64,000 nt of DNA. Origin: Oceanicella actignis. GTDB taxonomy: Bacteria; Pseudomonadota; Alphaproteobacteria; Rhodobacterales; Rhodobacteraceae. The DNA lies in NCBI RefSeq assembly GCF_008124525.1, contig NZ_VNHJ01000010.1, positions 50,282-114,281 on the forward strand, given 5' to 3'. The position numbers and the translations under genes were made by a program. Positions 29,112-38,916 of the stretch are shown here, one piece after another. Positions within the stretch are counted from its first letter, which is position 1. Each line of letters begins with the position of its first letter. The notes under the pieces are model-generated. The model made no database searches. It was given only the letters and a program-made list of their open reading frames with translations, and was not told where the DNA came from.

Positions 29112-29227
29112 GCTCAGTCTCCCGATTCTGGGCCCGGCGGGCGGTTTCGCGGGCGCCGGCGCTTGACGGCCGTCCGCGCGGAACCTACGCGGCTTGCTCT
29201 GGGCGGGCAAGGCCCGCCGCGCGCAAC

Positions 29228-29243
29228 GCATACATGCGTATGC
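29228..29243. promoter_or_regulatory. Small palindrome in the icd/methyltransferase divergent gap
   Basis: GCATAC and GTATGC arms around a four-base centre, 22 bp before the methyltransferase ATG and 117 bp upstream of icd. It could be an operator; no regulator is identified. Confidence 0.3.
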
Positions 29244-29264
29244 AGCTGGATACAAGGAGCGGAG

Positions 29265-30098
29265 ATGACGACGCGAAGATGGCGGCGGCTGCGCATGGGG
29301 CTCGAGACGGTGCTTGGCGTCCGGCGCGCGGGCTTCTTCATTCCCTATCGCTACGCGGCCACGGTCGCGCCGCCGCGCGCGCCCTATGCGGCGATCGAGG
29401 CGGCGATGGCCGACGCCGCGCCCGCCTTCGCCGCGCTGCTCGACGAGATCGACGCGCTGGGCGATGCGCTGCGCGCGATCGAGGGGCCGCCCCCCGCGCC
29501 GCGCTGGGCGCAGGACTGGTATCCGCGGCTGGATGCGGCGGCGGCCTATGCGCTGCTGCGCGGCGCGCCGCCGCGGCGGGTGGTCGAGGTCGGGTCGGGC
29601 CACTCGACGCGCTTCGTGGCGCGCGCGCTGCGCGACGCGGGCGCGCGGGCCGAGCATGTGTGCATCGACCCCGCCCCGCGCGCCGCGCTGGCGGGGCTGC
29701 CGACGCTCTGGCGCGCCGAGGTGCTGTCCGAGGCGCATCTGCCGCTGTTCGCCGCGCTCGAGCCGGGCGACGTGGCCTTTTTCGACAGCTCGCACATCCT
29801 CATGCCCGGAACCGACGTGGACCTGATCCTCAACCGCATCCTGCCGGTTCTGCGCCCGGGGGTGCGGGTGCATGTGCATGACGTCTTCCTGCCCGACCCC
29901 TATCCGCCCGAATGGGCGTGGCGCGGCTACAACGAGCAGAACGCCCTGGCCGGCTGGATCCTGGGCGGCGCGCTGCGGCCCATCTTCTCGAGCCGCTACG
30001 CGCTGACGCGGATGCAGGCCGCGCGCAGGCCCGCCCTGGCGGCGCTGCCCTGGACGGGCGCGCCCGAAAGCGCCCTTTGGCTCGAGCGCGCGGGCTGA
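29265..30098 (+). CDS. Class I SAM-dependent methyltransferase
   Basis: 277 residues with AAGGAG upstream of the ATG. Rossmann motif I is [17 protein letters not shown] (about residues 105-121); acidic post-I is EHVCIDPAP; the [20 protein letters not shown] region and [18 protein letters not shown] resemble methyltransferases acting in glycan or nucleotide-sugar pathways (MT24-like, with a HDxFLP motif). The target is unknown. Divergent from icd. Confidence 0.83.
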   Translation: MTTRRWRRLRMGLETVLGVRRAGFFIPYRYAATVAPPRAPYAAIEAAMADAAPAFAALLDEIDALGDALRAIEGPPPAPRWAQDWYPRLDAAAAYALLRGAPPRRVVEVGSGHSTRFVARALRDAGARAEHVCIDPAPRAALAGLPTLWRAEVLSEAHLPLFAALEPGDVAFFDSSHILMPGTDVDLILNRILPVLRPGVRVHVHDVFLPDPYPPEWAWRGYNEQNALAGWILGGALRPIFSSRYALTRMQAARRPALAALPWTGAPESALWLERAG

Positions 30099-30252
30099 GC
30101 GTCAGGCGGCGGCGCGGGCAGGGGCGGGGGCGCGCGTCGGCCGAGTTGCGGCCCCGGGCGACAGGCCCGCGCCGCCCTGCGCGCAGGCGATTGGCGACGG
30201 ACCCGCGCGCCGCGCGCGCGACGACGCTAATCCGCCGCCGACGGCCGCGAGG

Positions 30253-30592
30253 CCGTTCGCTCCGCGCGCGTGGCGGCGTGGTTGCCGGGCAGCGTGCGGG
30301 CGCCGAGCAAGAACCGTTCGCCCCGCGCGCGTGGCGGCGTGACGGCGACTGCGCCCGCGAAGACTGCGCCCGCGAACGCAACCGGGGTCCCGTTTGCCGC
30401 CCCGCGCCCGTGACGACGCGCCGATGCCGACGGGCTCGCGTCGATGCGCCCGCTCGCCCCGCGCGCAGGGCGACATGGGCCGGGATTTCCCGAAACGCGC
30501 CGCCGCGCCGCTCGCCCCGCGCGCGTGAGGACATCGCCGGCGCCCCGCCTCGGCGCCTTTCGCCGGGGTTGCCCCGCGCGCGCGTCGGAGAT
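30253..30592. repeat. Degenerate GC-rich repeats, CRISPR-like spacing
   Basis: About six copies of a roughly 25-bp element, plus-strand core CCGTTCGCCCCGCGCGCGTG, at about 30253, 30314, 30390, 30450, 30508 and 30565. Intervals are 61, 76, 60, 58 and 57 bp. The first two differ by a single base over 26 bp; later copies diverge. Intervening DNA is unique. The spacing and the mistranslated HARGAN/CARGER-like peptide pattern recall type I-E CRISPR arrays, but the repeats are not uniform and the usual CCCCGCG...CGCGGGG palindrome is only half kept. The rest of the 30099-30672 gap shows nothing else. Confidence 0.5.
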
Positions 30593-30672
30593 AAACGCGC
30601 CCTGACCGCGCAACCCAGCGCCGCCGGCGGCCCGACAGGGCGGCGCCGTGGCGCGCCGCTCATGAGGCCCCG

Positions 30673-31455
30673 ATGTCCGCGCCAAGGAACGCCGCCGCGC
30701 AGGACCGCAAGAGCGCCGTCTGGTCGCCGGACGGTCCGATTTTCGTTCTGGTCGAGCCGCAGATGGGCGAGAACATCGGCGCCGCCGCGCGCGCGATGTG
30801 GAATTTCGGCCTGGCGCGCATGCGCCTCGTCGCGCCGCGCGACGGCTGGCCCAACCCCAAGGCGGCGGCCATGGCCTCGGGCGCGGGGCGGGTGATCGAC
30901 GAGGCGCAGGTCTTCGCGCAGACCGCGCCGGCGCTGGCCGATCTGAACTACGTCTACGCCACCACCGCCCGCGCGCGCGAGATGACCAAGCCCGTCATGA
31001 CCCCCGAAGAGGCCATGGCCGACGCGCATGCCCGCGTCGCGCGCGGCGAGCGGGTGGGCGTGATGTTCGGGCGCGAGCGCACCGGGCTCGAGAACGACGA
31101 CGTCGCCCGCGCCAACGCCATCGTGACGGCGCCGGTCAACCCGGCCTTTCCCTCGCTCAATCTGGGGCAGTGCGCGCTGCTGGTGGCCTATGAGTGGCGC
31201 CGCCAGGCGCCGGCGGACGAGAACGCCGCCCCGCGCCCCGAGCCCGCCGCCGCCCGCGTCGAGGACGTGGACCGCATGCTGGCGCATCTCGAGCAGGAGC
31301 TGGAGGCGGCGGGCTACTTTTTCCCCGAGGACCGGCGCGCCTCGATGCAGATGAATCTGCGCAACCTCTTCCGCCGCGCGCCGCTCACCGACCAGGACGT
31401 GCGCACCCTCAGGGGCGTCATCCGGTCGCTGGCCGAAGGGCGGCGGCGGCGCTAG
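30673..31455 (+). CDS. trmJ: tRNA/rRNA methyltransferase, TrmJ type (SPOUT family)
   Basis: 260 residues. SPOUT methyltransferase expected to 2'-O-methylate position 32 of tRNAs. The knot motifs are present: PQMGENIGAAARAMWNFGL (motif 1, with Asn), VGVMFGRERTGLENDDVA (motif 2) and FPSLNLGQCALLVAYEW (motif 3). The C-terminal extension (EDVDRMLAHLEQELEAAGYF ... LRNLFRRAPLTDQDVRTLRG) is the TrmJ-specific helical domain. It is followed by ctaA 37 bp downstream. Confidence 0.92.
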   Translation: MSAPRNAAAQDRKSAVWSPDGPIFVLVEPQMGENIGAAARAMWNFGLARMRLVAPRDGWPNPKAAAMASGAGRVIDEAQVFAQTAPALADLNYVYATTARAREMTKPVMTPEEAMADAHARVARGERVGVMFGRERTGLENDDVARANAIVTAPVNPAFPSLNLGQCALLVAYEWRRQAPADENAAPRPEPAAARVEDVDRMLAHLEQELEAAGYFFPEDRRASMQMNLRNLFRRAPLTDQDVRTLRGVIRSLAEGRRRR

Positions 31456-31492
31456 GTCTGCGGCGGTTGGCTCGAGCAAGCGGAGGCAGGAC

Positions 31493-32656
31493 ATGACGAA
31501 ACCCCAGGGCGGCAAGCCTCGCGCCATCTTCGAGGAGGCGGGTCCCGAGGCGCCGGCCCCCGCGCCCGCCGCGCCGGGCGCCGAGGAGGCGCGCCGGCGC
31601 CGCGCCCGCCGCTTCGCCTTCCTGTGGACCGCGCTGCTGGCGGCGCTGGTGGCGGCGATGGTGCTGGTCGGCGGGCTGACGCGGCTGACCGATTCAGGCC
31701 TGTCGATCACCGAGTGGCGCCCCGTCACGGGCGCGATCCCGCCCCTGTCCGAGGCCGACTGGCAGGACGAGTTCCGCAAGTATCAGGCCAGCCCCGAATA
31801 CCAGCTGGCCAAGCGCGGCATGTCGATGGACGAGTTCAAGTTCATCTACTGGTGGGAGTGGGGCCACCGCGTGCTGGGCCGCCTGGTGGGGCTGGTCTGG
31901 GCGGCGGGGCTGGCGTGGATGCTGGCGCGGCGCGCGGTTCCGCCGGGCTGGCTGGGGCGCTTCGTCCTGGTCGGCGCGCTGGGCGGCGTGCAGGGCGCGA
32001 TCGGCTGGTGGATGGTGGCCTCGGGGCTGACCGGGCGCATGGTCGACGTGGCCTCGTATCGGCTGGCGATTCACCTGGGCATGGCCTTCGCCATCTTCGG
32101 CCTGCTGGTCTGGATGGCGCTGCAGCTGCGCCGCGATCCGGCCGAGCTGCTGCAGGCGCGCCGCCGCCGCCTCGGGGCGATGGTCGGGCGGGCCGACGCG
32201 CTGCTGCTGCTGGCCTTCGCGCAGATCCTGCTGGGCGCGCTGGTCGCGGGCATCGACGCCGGGCGCGGCTATATCGACTGGCCGCTGATGAACGGCGAGT
32301 TCCTGCCCTCGGAAAGCTTCGACTACGAGCCGCTCTGGAGCAACTTCTTCGAGAACCCGGCGCTGGTGCAGTTCAACCACCGCATGGTCGGATACCTTCT
32401 TGTGCTGGCGGGGCTGGGGTTCTGGCTGTCGGCGCGCGGCTGCGGGCACGAGGGCGCGCGCCGCCGCGCGGCGCATGTCGCGCTGGCGCTGGCGGCGCAG
32501 GCGACGCTGGGCGTGGCCACGGTGATGCACGCCGCGCCCCTGTCGTTGGCGCTGGCGCATCAGCTGGGCGCGCTGGCGGTCTTCGCCCTGATCCTGCGCG
32601 CGCGTTTCGAAGCCGCCTTCCCCGCGCGCGAGGGCATCGCCCGCCCCGCGCGCTGA
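31493..32656 (+). CDS. ctaA: Heme A synthase
   Basis: 387 residues, eight predicted membrane helices. Converts heme O to heme A for aa3 oxidases. Type-2 CtaA hallmarks: GGLTRLTDSGLSITEWRPVT, and heme-ligand His residues in EWGHRVLGRLVG, LAIHLGMAFA, FNHRMVGYLL and LAHQLGALAV. GGAGG six bases before the ATG. Fits the presence of ctaD further along the window. Confidence 0.95.
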   Translation: MTKPQGGKPRAIFEEAGPEAPAPAPAAPGAEEARRRRARRFAFLWTALLAALVAAMVLVGGLTRLTDSGLSITEWRPVTGAIPPLSEADWQDEFRKYQASPEYQLAKRGMSMDEFKFIYWWEWGHRVLGRLVGLVWAAGLAWMLARRAVPPGWLGRFVLVGALGGVQGAIGWWMVASGLTGRMVDVASYRLAIHLGMAFAIFGLLVWMALQLRRDPAELLQARRRRLGAMVGRADALLLLAFAQILLGALVAGIDAGRGYIDWPLMNGEFLPSESFDYEPLWSNFFENPALVQFNHRMVGYLLVLAGLGFWLSARGCGHEGARRRAAHVALALAAQATLGVATVMHAAPLSLALAHQLGALAVFALILRARFEAAFPAREGIARPAR

Positions 32657-32735
32657 GCCCCGCGCGCCGCCCCCCATGCGCTGACCGGCCTGCGCCGACC
32701 GGCCTGCGCGGCCGACCATGGCCGACCCGCGCGCC

Positions 32736-33905
32736 CTATCGCCGGCGCAGCAGGGGCGTCAGCGCCGCCACGCCCAGCGCCGGCCCGGCCGCCATCAGCG
32801 CGAGCGTCGCCGGCCAGCCCAGCGCCGCCGCCGCCAGCGGCGTCAGCTGCACCGTCGGCACGGTCAGCGCAAAGCCCAGCGCCGTTTGCAGCGTCATCAG
32901 GCTGCCGGCGGCCGCAGGCGGCGCGAAATCGGCGATCAGGGCCGAGAACTGCGCGCTGTCGGCGATGACCGCCACGCCCCACAGCGTCGCGATCGCCCCA
33001 AGCAGCCAGGCCGGCCCGCCAAAGGCGCCGGCCGCCGCCAGCGCGCAGGCGCCCGACATGACCATCGCTCCCGCCGCCAGCCGCGCCTTGCCGATCCGGT
33101 CGGCCAGCCATCCCGCCGGCGCGCAGCCCAACGCGCCCGCGGCGATGGCGCAGAAGGCCGCCAGGCGCGCGGCCTCGCCCGCCGCCTCGGGCGCCATGCG
33201 CGCCGCGAAGGACGCCGCCAGCGCCGCACCGATCCAGGCCCACATGGCGTAGAGCTCCCACATGTGGCCCAGATAGCCCAGGAAGGCGGCGCGGATGCGC
33301 CGGTCGCTCCACGCCAGGCGCAGCGCGTGCGGATCGAAGCGCGCCGCCTGCGCATGATGCGGCCCCAGGCGCGTGGCCAGTCCCAGCGCCGCCCCCGCCG
33401 CCGCCAGCGCCGAGGCCAGCGCGACCGTCTCGCGCCAGGCGCCCGCCCCCGCCAGCAGGTGCGGCGCCGCCGATCCCAGCGTCAGCCCGCCCACCAGCAG
33501 CCCGACCAGCAGGCCCCGGTCTCGCTCGCCCCAGCCGACGGCGATCTTCATGCCCACCGGATAGACCGCCGCCAGCGCCGCGCCCGTGGCCAGCCGCAGC
33601 CCGACCGCCAGCGCGCCCCCCGGCGGCGCCCAGATCAGCCCCGCATTCGCCGCCGCCCCCGCCAGCGCGCCCGCCGCCAGCACGCGGCGCGGGTCGAAGC
33701 GGTCGGCCAGCCCCAGCGCCGCCGAGCCCAGCGCCCCCAGCACGAAGCCCGCCTGCACGGCCGCCGACAGGGCCGCCTGCCAGGCCGGGGCGATGTCGGC
33801 CTCGGCGCGCATCTGCGGCAGCACCGCGGCCGAGACGAACCACAGGCTCATGGTCAGAACCTCGGCCGCGATCAGCAGCGCCAGCGCCTTGCGCTTTTCG
33901 CTCAT
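32736..33905 (-). CDS. MFS transporter
   Basis: 389 residues, twelve hydrophobic segments, start at ATG 33905 with GAGGAGG seven bases upstream. The A-loop-like sequence GLADRFDPRRVL between TM2 and TM3 and GWLADRIGKARLA between TM8 and TM9 mark the major facilitator superfamily. No family-specific substrate motif was recognised. The gene is convergent with ctaA and divergent from gdhB-like gene. Confidence 0.87.
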   Translation of the reverse strand: MSEKRKALALLIAAEVLTMSLWFVSAAVLPQMRAEADIAPAWQAALSAAVQAGFVLGALGSAALGLADRFDPRRVLAAGALAGAAANAGLIWAPPGGALAVGLRLATGAALAAVYPVGMKIAVGWGERDRGLLVGLLVGGLTLGSAAPHLLAGAGAWRETVALASALAAAGAALGLATRLGPHHAQAARFDPHALRLAWSDRRIRAAFLGYLGHMWELYAMWAWIGAALAASFAARMAPEAAGEAARLAAFCAIAAGALGCAPAGWLADRIGKARLAAGAMVMSGACALAAAGAFGGPAWLLGAIATLWGVAVIADSAQFSALIADFAPPAAAGSLMTLQTALGFALTVPTVQLTPLAAAALGWPATLALMAAGPALGVAALTPLLRRR

Positions 33906-34069
33906 GTCCGTCCTCCTCGCCGGGTCCGGGCGCCCCGTCCGCTCGCCTTGCGCGGCAAAGGCTGGCATGGTTGGAAGGCGTTTACCAATGCACGATACCG
34001 TGCCGCACCACGCCCGCATGACCGCGTGAGGCGCAGCCGACTTCCGGCGCGCAGAAGGGAGAACTCGCC

Positions 34070-37000
34070 ATGGCCGACGCCGCCGCCGAACGCCTCGCCC
34101 AACGACTGGAGGAAATCCGCCAGATGGCGCTCGAGCGGCTCGAGGCGCCCGAGGCGGGCGAATTCGTCGAGGCGCTGCCCCTTCTCTACGCCAAGGCCGA
34201 CGCGGACGAGGTTCTGTCCCTTCCGGCCGAGGAGCATTACGGCGCCGCCCTGGCGCTGTGGAAGTTCTGCCGCCGCCGCGCGCCGGGCCGCGCCAAGGTG
34301 CGGGTCTACAACCCGCGCATGGCCGAGCATGGCTGGCAAAGCGGCCGCACCATCGTCGAGCTGTGCAACGACGACATGCCCTTCCTGGTCGACTCGGTCA
34401 CGCTGCTTCTGACCGAGCGCGGGGTCGGCATCCATGGCATCATCCATCCGGTGCTGACCGTGCGGCGCGACGCGGGCGGCGAGCGGCTCGGCCTGGCGGA
34501 AGAGGGCGCGCCCGACGCGCTGCGCGAATCGGTGATCCAGGTGCAGATCGACCAGATCCCCGACGAAGCCGCGCTGGCCGCCCTGACGCGCGAGCTCGAA
34601 ACCATGCTCGAGCAGCTGCGCGCCGCGGTCGAGGACTGGATTCCCATGCGCGAGGCCCTTCGCGCCGAGGCCGAGGCGGTGCGCCGCGCCGCCGCGCGCG
34701 CGCCGCGCGATCTGCATGAAGAGGCGTTCGAGTTCCTCGAATGGGTCGCGGCCGATCACTTCACCTTCCTCGGCCACCGGCGCTTCCTGCTGGCGCCCGA
34801 GGGCGGCTTCGCGCCCGACCCCGATTCGGGGCTGGGGCTGATGCGCGACCCGGACTTCACCATCCTGCGCGACCAGGACGGCGCCTTCGTGCACTGGTCG
34901 CCCGAGATGACCGGCTTTCTCGAGGACCCGTCGCCCATCGCCATCCTCAAGGCCAACCGGCGCTCGAACATCCACCGCGGCGCGCATCTGGACGTGATCG
35001 CGGTCAAGACCTTCGACGCGCGCGGCGCGGTGACGGGCGCCAGCGTCTTCATCGGCCTGTTCACCTCGGCCGCCTACAACCGCTCGCCGCGCGAGATCCC
35101 GCTCTTGCGCGGGAAGGTGCAGCGCATCATCGAGCGCGCCGGCTTCACGCCCAACAGCCATGACGGCAAGGCGCTCATCAACGTGCTCGAGACGCACCCG
35201 CGCGACGAGCTCTTCCAGTGCACCGAGGATCAGCTCTTCGAGATCGCCATGGGCATCCTGCACCTGGCGACGCGCCCGCGCACGCGCCTGTTCGTGCGGC
35301 CCGATCGCTTCGGGCGCTTCATGTCGTGCCTCGTCTACGTGCCGCGCGACCGCTACAACACCGAGCTGCGCGAGCGCATCGGCGCGATCCTGGCCGAGGA
35401 GCTGGGCGGGCGCGTGGCCGCCTGGACGCCGCATTACGGCTCCGAGGCGCTGGCGCGCGTGCATTTCGTCGTCGCCCTGTCCGCCGCGCCCGCCCAGATC
35501 GACGTCCGCGCCATCGAGGCGCGCATCGTCGAGGCGGTGCGCTCGTGGTCCGACCGCCTGCTCGAGGCGTTGATCGAGCATTTCGGCGAGGCCGAGGGCC
35601 GGCGCCTGCATGCGCGCTTCTCGAACGGCTTTCCGGCGGCGTATCGCGACCTCGTGCCCCCCGCCGCCGCCATCGGCGACATCGAGAAGATGGACGGGCT
35701 CGGCCGCGACCGGCCGCTGGCGCTGCACTTCTACCGGCGGCTCGAGGACCCCGAGAACGCAGTCCGCTTCAAGCTCTACCGCCATTGCCAATCCGTGCCC
35801 CTGTCCGACTGCCTGCCGGTGCTCGAGAACATGGGCCTGCGCATCCTCGAGGAGCAGCCCTTCCGCCTGCGCCGCAAGGACGCCGACGGCGAGACGCCCA
35901 TCTGGGTGCATGATTTCTACATGACTTCGGCCGACGGGGCCGAGATTCCCCTGGCGCAGCTGCGCGGCAAGCTCGAGGGGGCGTTCGACGCCGCCTGGCG
36001 CGGGCGCGTCGACAACGACCGGCTCAACCGCCTCGTGCTGAGCGCGGGGCTCGACGTGCGCGAGGCGGCGCTTCTGCGCGCCTATGCGCGCTTTCTGCGC
36101 CAGGCGCGCATTCCCTATTCGATCGAGTACATGGAGGACGCGCTGATCGCCAACCCGTCCTTCGTGCGCGGTCTGGTGCGCCTGTTCCGCACGCTGTTCG
36201 ACCCCGCGAACGGTCTGGACGCCGAAGCGCGCGAGGCCGAGGCCCGCCGCATCTCGGCCGAGCTGGACGCCGAGCTCGAGCAGGTGCCCAGCCTTGACGT
36301 CGACCGCATCCTGCGCCGCTTCCGCAACGCGATCGAGCGCAGCTTGCGCACGAACTGGTTCCAGCCCGGGCCCGACGGCGCGCCCAAGGACTGGACCTCG
36401 TTCAAGCTCGACAGCGGCGGGCTCGAGGGGCTGCCGCGCCCGCGCCCGTGGCGCGAGATCTTCGTCTTCTCGACCTGGGTCGAGGGCGTGCACCTGCGCA
36501 ACGGCCCCGTGGCCCGCGGCGGGTTGCGCTGGTCCGACCGCAAGGAGGATTACCGCACCGAGGTGCTCGGCCTGGTCAAGGCGCAGCAGGTCAAGAACGC
36601 GGTCATCGTGCCGGTGGGCTCGAAGGGCGGCTTCCTGCCCAAGGCGCTGCCCGAGAACGGCTCGCGCGACGAGGTGCAGGCCGAGGCGATCCGCGCCTAC
36701 CGCACCTTCCTCGAGGGGCTGCTGGACGTGACGGACAATCTCGAGGGCGCGCGCGTCGTCCCGCCCGCGGCGGTGGTGCGGCGCGACCAGGACGATCCCT
36801 ATCTCGTCGTCGCGGCCGACAAGGGCACGGCCACCTTCTCGGACATCGCCAACGAGGTCGCCGCCGCGCGCGGCTTCTGGCTGGGCGACGCCTTCGCCTC
36901 GGGCGGCTCGAACGGCTACGACCACAAGGCCATGGGCATCACCGCCCGCGGCGCCTGGGAGGCGGTCAAGCGCCATTTCCGCGAACTGGGGCTCGACACC

Positions 37001-38902
37001 CAGTCCGAGCCTTTCGACGTGATCGGCTGCGGCGACATGTCGGGCGACGTGTTCGGCAACGGCATGCTGCTGTCCGACCGGATCCGGCTGATCGGGGCCT
37101 TCGACCATCGCGACATCTTCATCGACCCCGACCCGGACCCGGCCGCCAGCCATGCCGAGCGTCGGCGCCTGTTCGAGCTGCCGCGATCAAGCTGGCAGGA
37201 CTATGACCGCGCGCTGATCTCCGAGGGCGGCGGGGTGTTCAGCCGCTCGGCCAAGTCGATCCCGCTCTCGCCGCAGATGAAGGCGCTGACGGGCATCGAC
37301 GCCGATAGCGCCACGCCTTTCGAGGTCATCCGCGGCATCCTGCGCGCGCGGGCCGATCTGCTGTGGTTCGGCGGCATCGGCACCTACGTCAAGGCGCCCG
37401 GCGAAAGCGACGCCGAGGTGGGCGACCGCGCCAACGACGCCGTGCGCGTCAGCGCGGACGAGGTGCGCGTTCGCGTGGTCGGCGAGGGCGCCAATCTGGG
37501 CGTCACCCAGCGCGGCCGCATCGCCCTTGCGCGGCGCGGGGTCAAGATCAACACGGACGCGGTCGACAACTCGGCCGGCGTCGATTGCTCGGACCACGAG
37601 GTGAACATCAAGATCGCGCTCGATCAGGTGGTCGAGGCGGGCGATCTGACGCGCAAGCAGCGCAACCGCCTTCTGGCCGAGATGACCGACGAGGTCGCCA
37701 CGCTGGTCCTGCGCGACAATTACGACCAGACGCTGGCCATCTCGATGGTCGAGGCCCGCGCGCCGCAGCTTCTGGACGAGCATCTGCGCTTCATGCGCCG
37801 GCTGGAATCGCTTGGCCGGCTGGATCGCGAGGTCGAGTTCCTGCCCTCGGACGAGGCCGCCGCCGAGCTGGCCGCCGCCGGGCGCGGGCTGACGCGGCCC
37901 GAGATCGCGGTGCTGATCGCCTACGCAAAGATCGAGCTGAAGGATGCGTTGACGGCCTCTTCGGCGCCGGACGATCCGTTCCTCGAGGGGCGGCTCATGG
38001 CCTACATGCCAACGCCATTGCGCGTGCGATACGCGGACGCGGTGCGCCGCCACCGCCTGCGGCGCGAGATCATCGCCACCTCGCTGGCGAACGCCGTGGT
38101 CAACGAGTGCGGGCCGACCTTCGCCGCCCGCGTCGCCGAGATGACCGGCGCGCCGCTGGCCTCGGTGTGCCTCGCCTACGCCGCCACGGCCGAGATCTTC
38201 GAGGTCGACTCGCTGCGCGCGCGCATCAATGCGCTCGACAACAAGGCCGACGCGAAGGCGCAGCTCGACATGCACATGGCCGTGTCGGACATGATCGCGA
38301 CCCAGGCCCCCGCCATGCTCGAGCGCATCGCGCAAAGACCGCTGGGCGAGGCGATCGCCGCCTTCGGGCCGGGCGTGGGCGAGATCCGCGCGGCGCTCGA
38401 CGGCATTCTGCAGGGCTTCCCGCGCGAGCGGCTCGAGCAGCGCGCCGCCGTCTTCGCCGAGGGGGGCGCGCCGGCCGATCTGGCGCAGGACGTGGCGGCG
38501 CTGGACATCCTGGGCGGCGCCCTCGACATCGTCGACGCGGCGCGCGGGGCCGGGCGGCCGGTCGCCGAGGTGGCCGAGACCTATTTCGCCGTCGGCGCGC
38601 GGCTGGGGCTCGACTGGCTGCGGGCCATGGCGCGAGAGATGGTCTGCGCCGATCGCTGGGAGCAGGTCGCCGTGAACCGTCTGATCGCCGATCTGCGGGC
38701 CGAACAGTCGCGCATCGCCGCCGCGGCCCTGGCCTCGGGCGACGGGGGCCATGGCGCGCAGGCGGTGGACGCCTGGGCGGCGGCCCATGGCGAACAGGTC
38801 GCGCGCGCCGAGGCGCTGGCGGCGGATCTGCGCGCGGGCGGCCCGCTCAGCGTCGCCAAGCTGGCGGTGGCGGCCTCGCAGCTGCGCAGCGTCGCCGACT
38901 GA
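34070..38902 (+). CDS. gdhB: NAD-specific glutamate dehydrogenase, 180-kDa class
   Basis: 1610 residues, the size of the large oligomeric NAD-GDH found in Proteobacteria and Actinobacteria. It oxidises glutamate to 2-oxoglutarate and ammonia. A long N-terminal regulatory part (ACT-like segments, about 1-700) precedes the catalytic region: RGGLRWSDRKEDYRTEVLGL, KNAVIVPVGSKGGFLP (Lys of substrate site), and DKGTATFSDIAN, GGSNGYDHKAMGITARG, then the NAD domain FDVIGCGDMSGDVFGNGML and VVGEGANLGVTQRGR. GGGAGAA upstream of the ATG. Symbol by family convention. Confidence 0.95.
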   Translation: MADAAAERLAQRLEEIRQMALERLEAPEAGEFVEALPLLYAKADADEVLSLPAEEHYGAALALWKFCRRRAPGRAKVRVYNPRMAEHGWQSGRTIVELCNDDMPFLVDSVTLLLTERGVGIHGIIHPVLTVRRDAGGERLGLAEEGAPDALRESVIQVQIDQIPDEAALAALTRELETMLEQLRAAVEDWIPMREALRAEAEAVRRAAARAPRDLHEEAFEFLEWVAADHFTFLGHRRFLLAPEGGFAPDPDSGLGLMRDPDFTILRDQDGAFVHWSPEMTGFLEDPSPIAILKANRRSNIHRGAHLDVIAVKTFDARGAVTGASVFIGLFTSAAYNRSPREIPLLRGKVQRIIERAGFTPNSHDGKALINVLETHPRDELFQCTEDQLFEIAMGILHLATRPRTRLFVRPDRFGRFMSCLVYVPRDRYNTELRERIGAILAEELGGRVAAWTPHYGSEALARVHFVVALSAAPAQIDVRAIEARIVEAVRSWSDRLLEALIEHFGEAEGRRLHARFSNGFPAAYRDLVPPAAAIGDIEKMDGLGRDRPLALHFYRRLEDPENAVRFKLYRHCQSVPLSDCLPVLENMGLRILEEQPFRLRRKDADGETPIWVHDFYMTSADGAEIPLAQLRGKLEGAFDAAWRGRVDNDRLNRLVLSAGLDVREAALLRAYARFLRQARIPYSIEYMEDALIANPSFVRGLVRLFRTLFDPANGLDAEAREAEARRISAELDAELEQVPSLDVDRILRRFRNAIERSLRTNWFQPGPDGAPKDWTSFKLDSGGLEGLPRPRPWREIFVFSTWVEGVHLRNGPVARGGLRWSDRKEDYRTEVLGLVKAQQVKNAVIVPVGSKGGFLPKALPENGSRDEVQAEAIRAYRTFLEGLLDVTDNLEGARVVPPAAVVRRDQDDPYLVVAADKGTATFSDIANEVAAARGFWLGDAFASGGSNGYDHKAMGITARGAWEAVKRHFRELGLDTQSEPFDVIGCGDMSGDVFGNGMLLSDRIRLIGAFDHRDIFIDPDPDPAASHAERRRLFELPRSSWQDYDRALISEGGGVFSRSAKSIPLSPQMKALTGIDADSATPFEVIRGILRARADLLWFGGIGTYVKAPGESDAEVGDRANDAVRVSADEVRVRVVGEGANLGVTQRGRIALARRGVKINTDAVDNSAGVDCSDHEVNIKIALDQVVEAGDLTRKQRNRLLAEMTDEVATLVLRDNYDQTLAISMVEARAPQLLDEHLRFMRRLESLGRLDREVEFLPSDEAAAELAAAGRGLTRPEIAVLIAYAKIELKDALTASSAPDDPFLEGRLMAYMPTPLRVRYADAVRRHRLRREIIATSLANAVVNECGPTFAARVAEMTGAPLASVCLAYAATAEIFEVDSLRARINALDNKADAKAQLDMHMAVSDMIATQAPAMLERIAQRPLGEAIAAFGPGVGEIRAALDGILQGFPRERLEQRAAVFAEGGAPADLAQDVAALDILGGALDIVDAARGAGRPVAEVAETYFAVGARLGLDWLRAMAREMVCADRWEQVAVNRLIADLRAEQSRIAAAALASGDGGHGAQAVDAWAAAHGEQVARAEALAADLRAGGPLSVAKLAVAASQLRSVAD

Positions 38903-38916
38903 GGGGCGCGCCGCGC

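Noticed and set aside
30253..30592. Calling the repeats a true CRISPR array
   Set aside because: The repeats are not uniform, intervals vary from 57 to 76 bp, the palindromic core is incomplete and no cas gene is present, so they are listed only as repeats.
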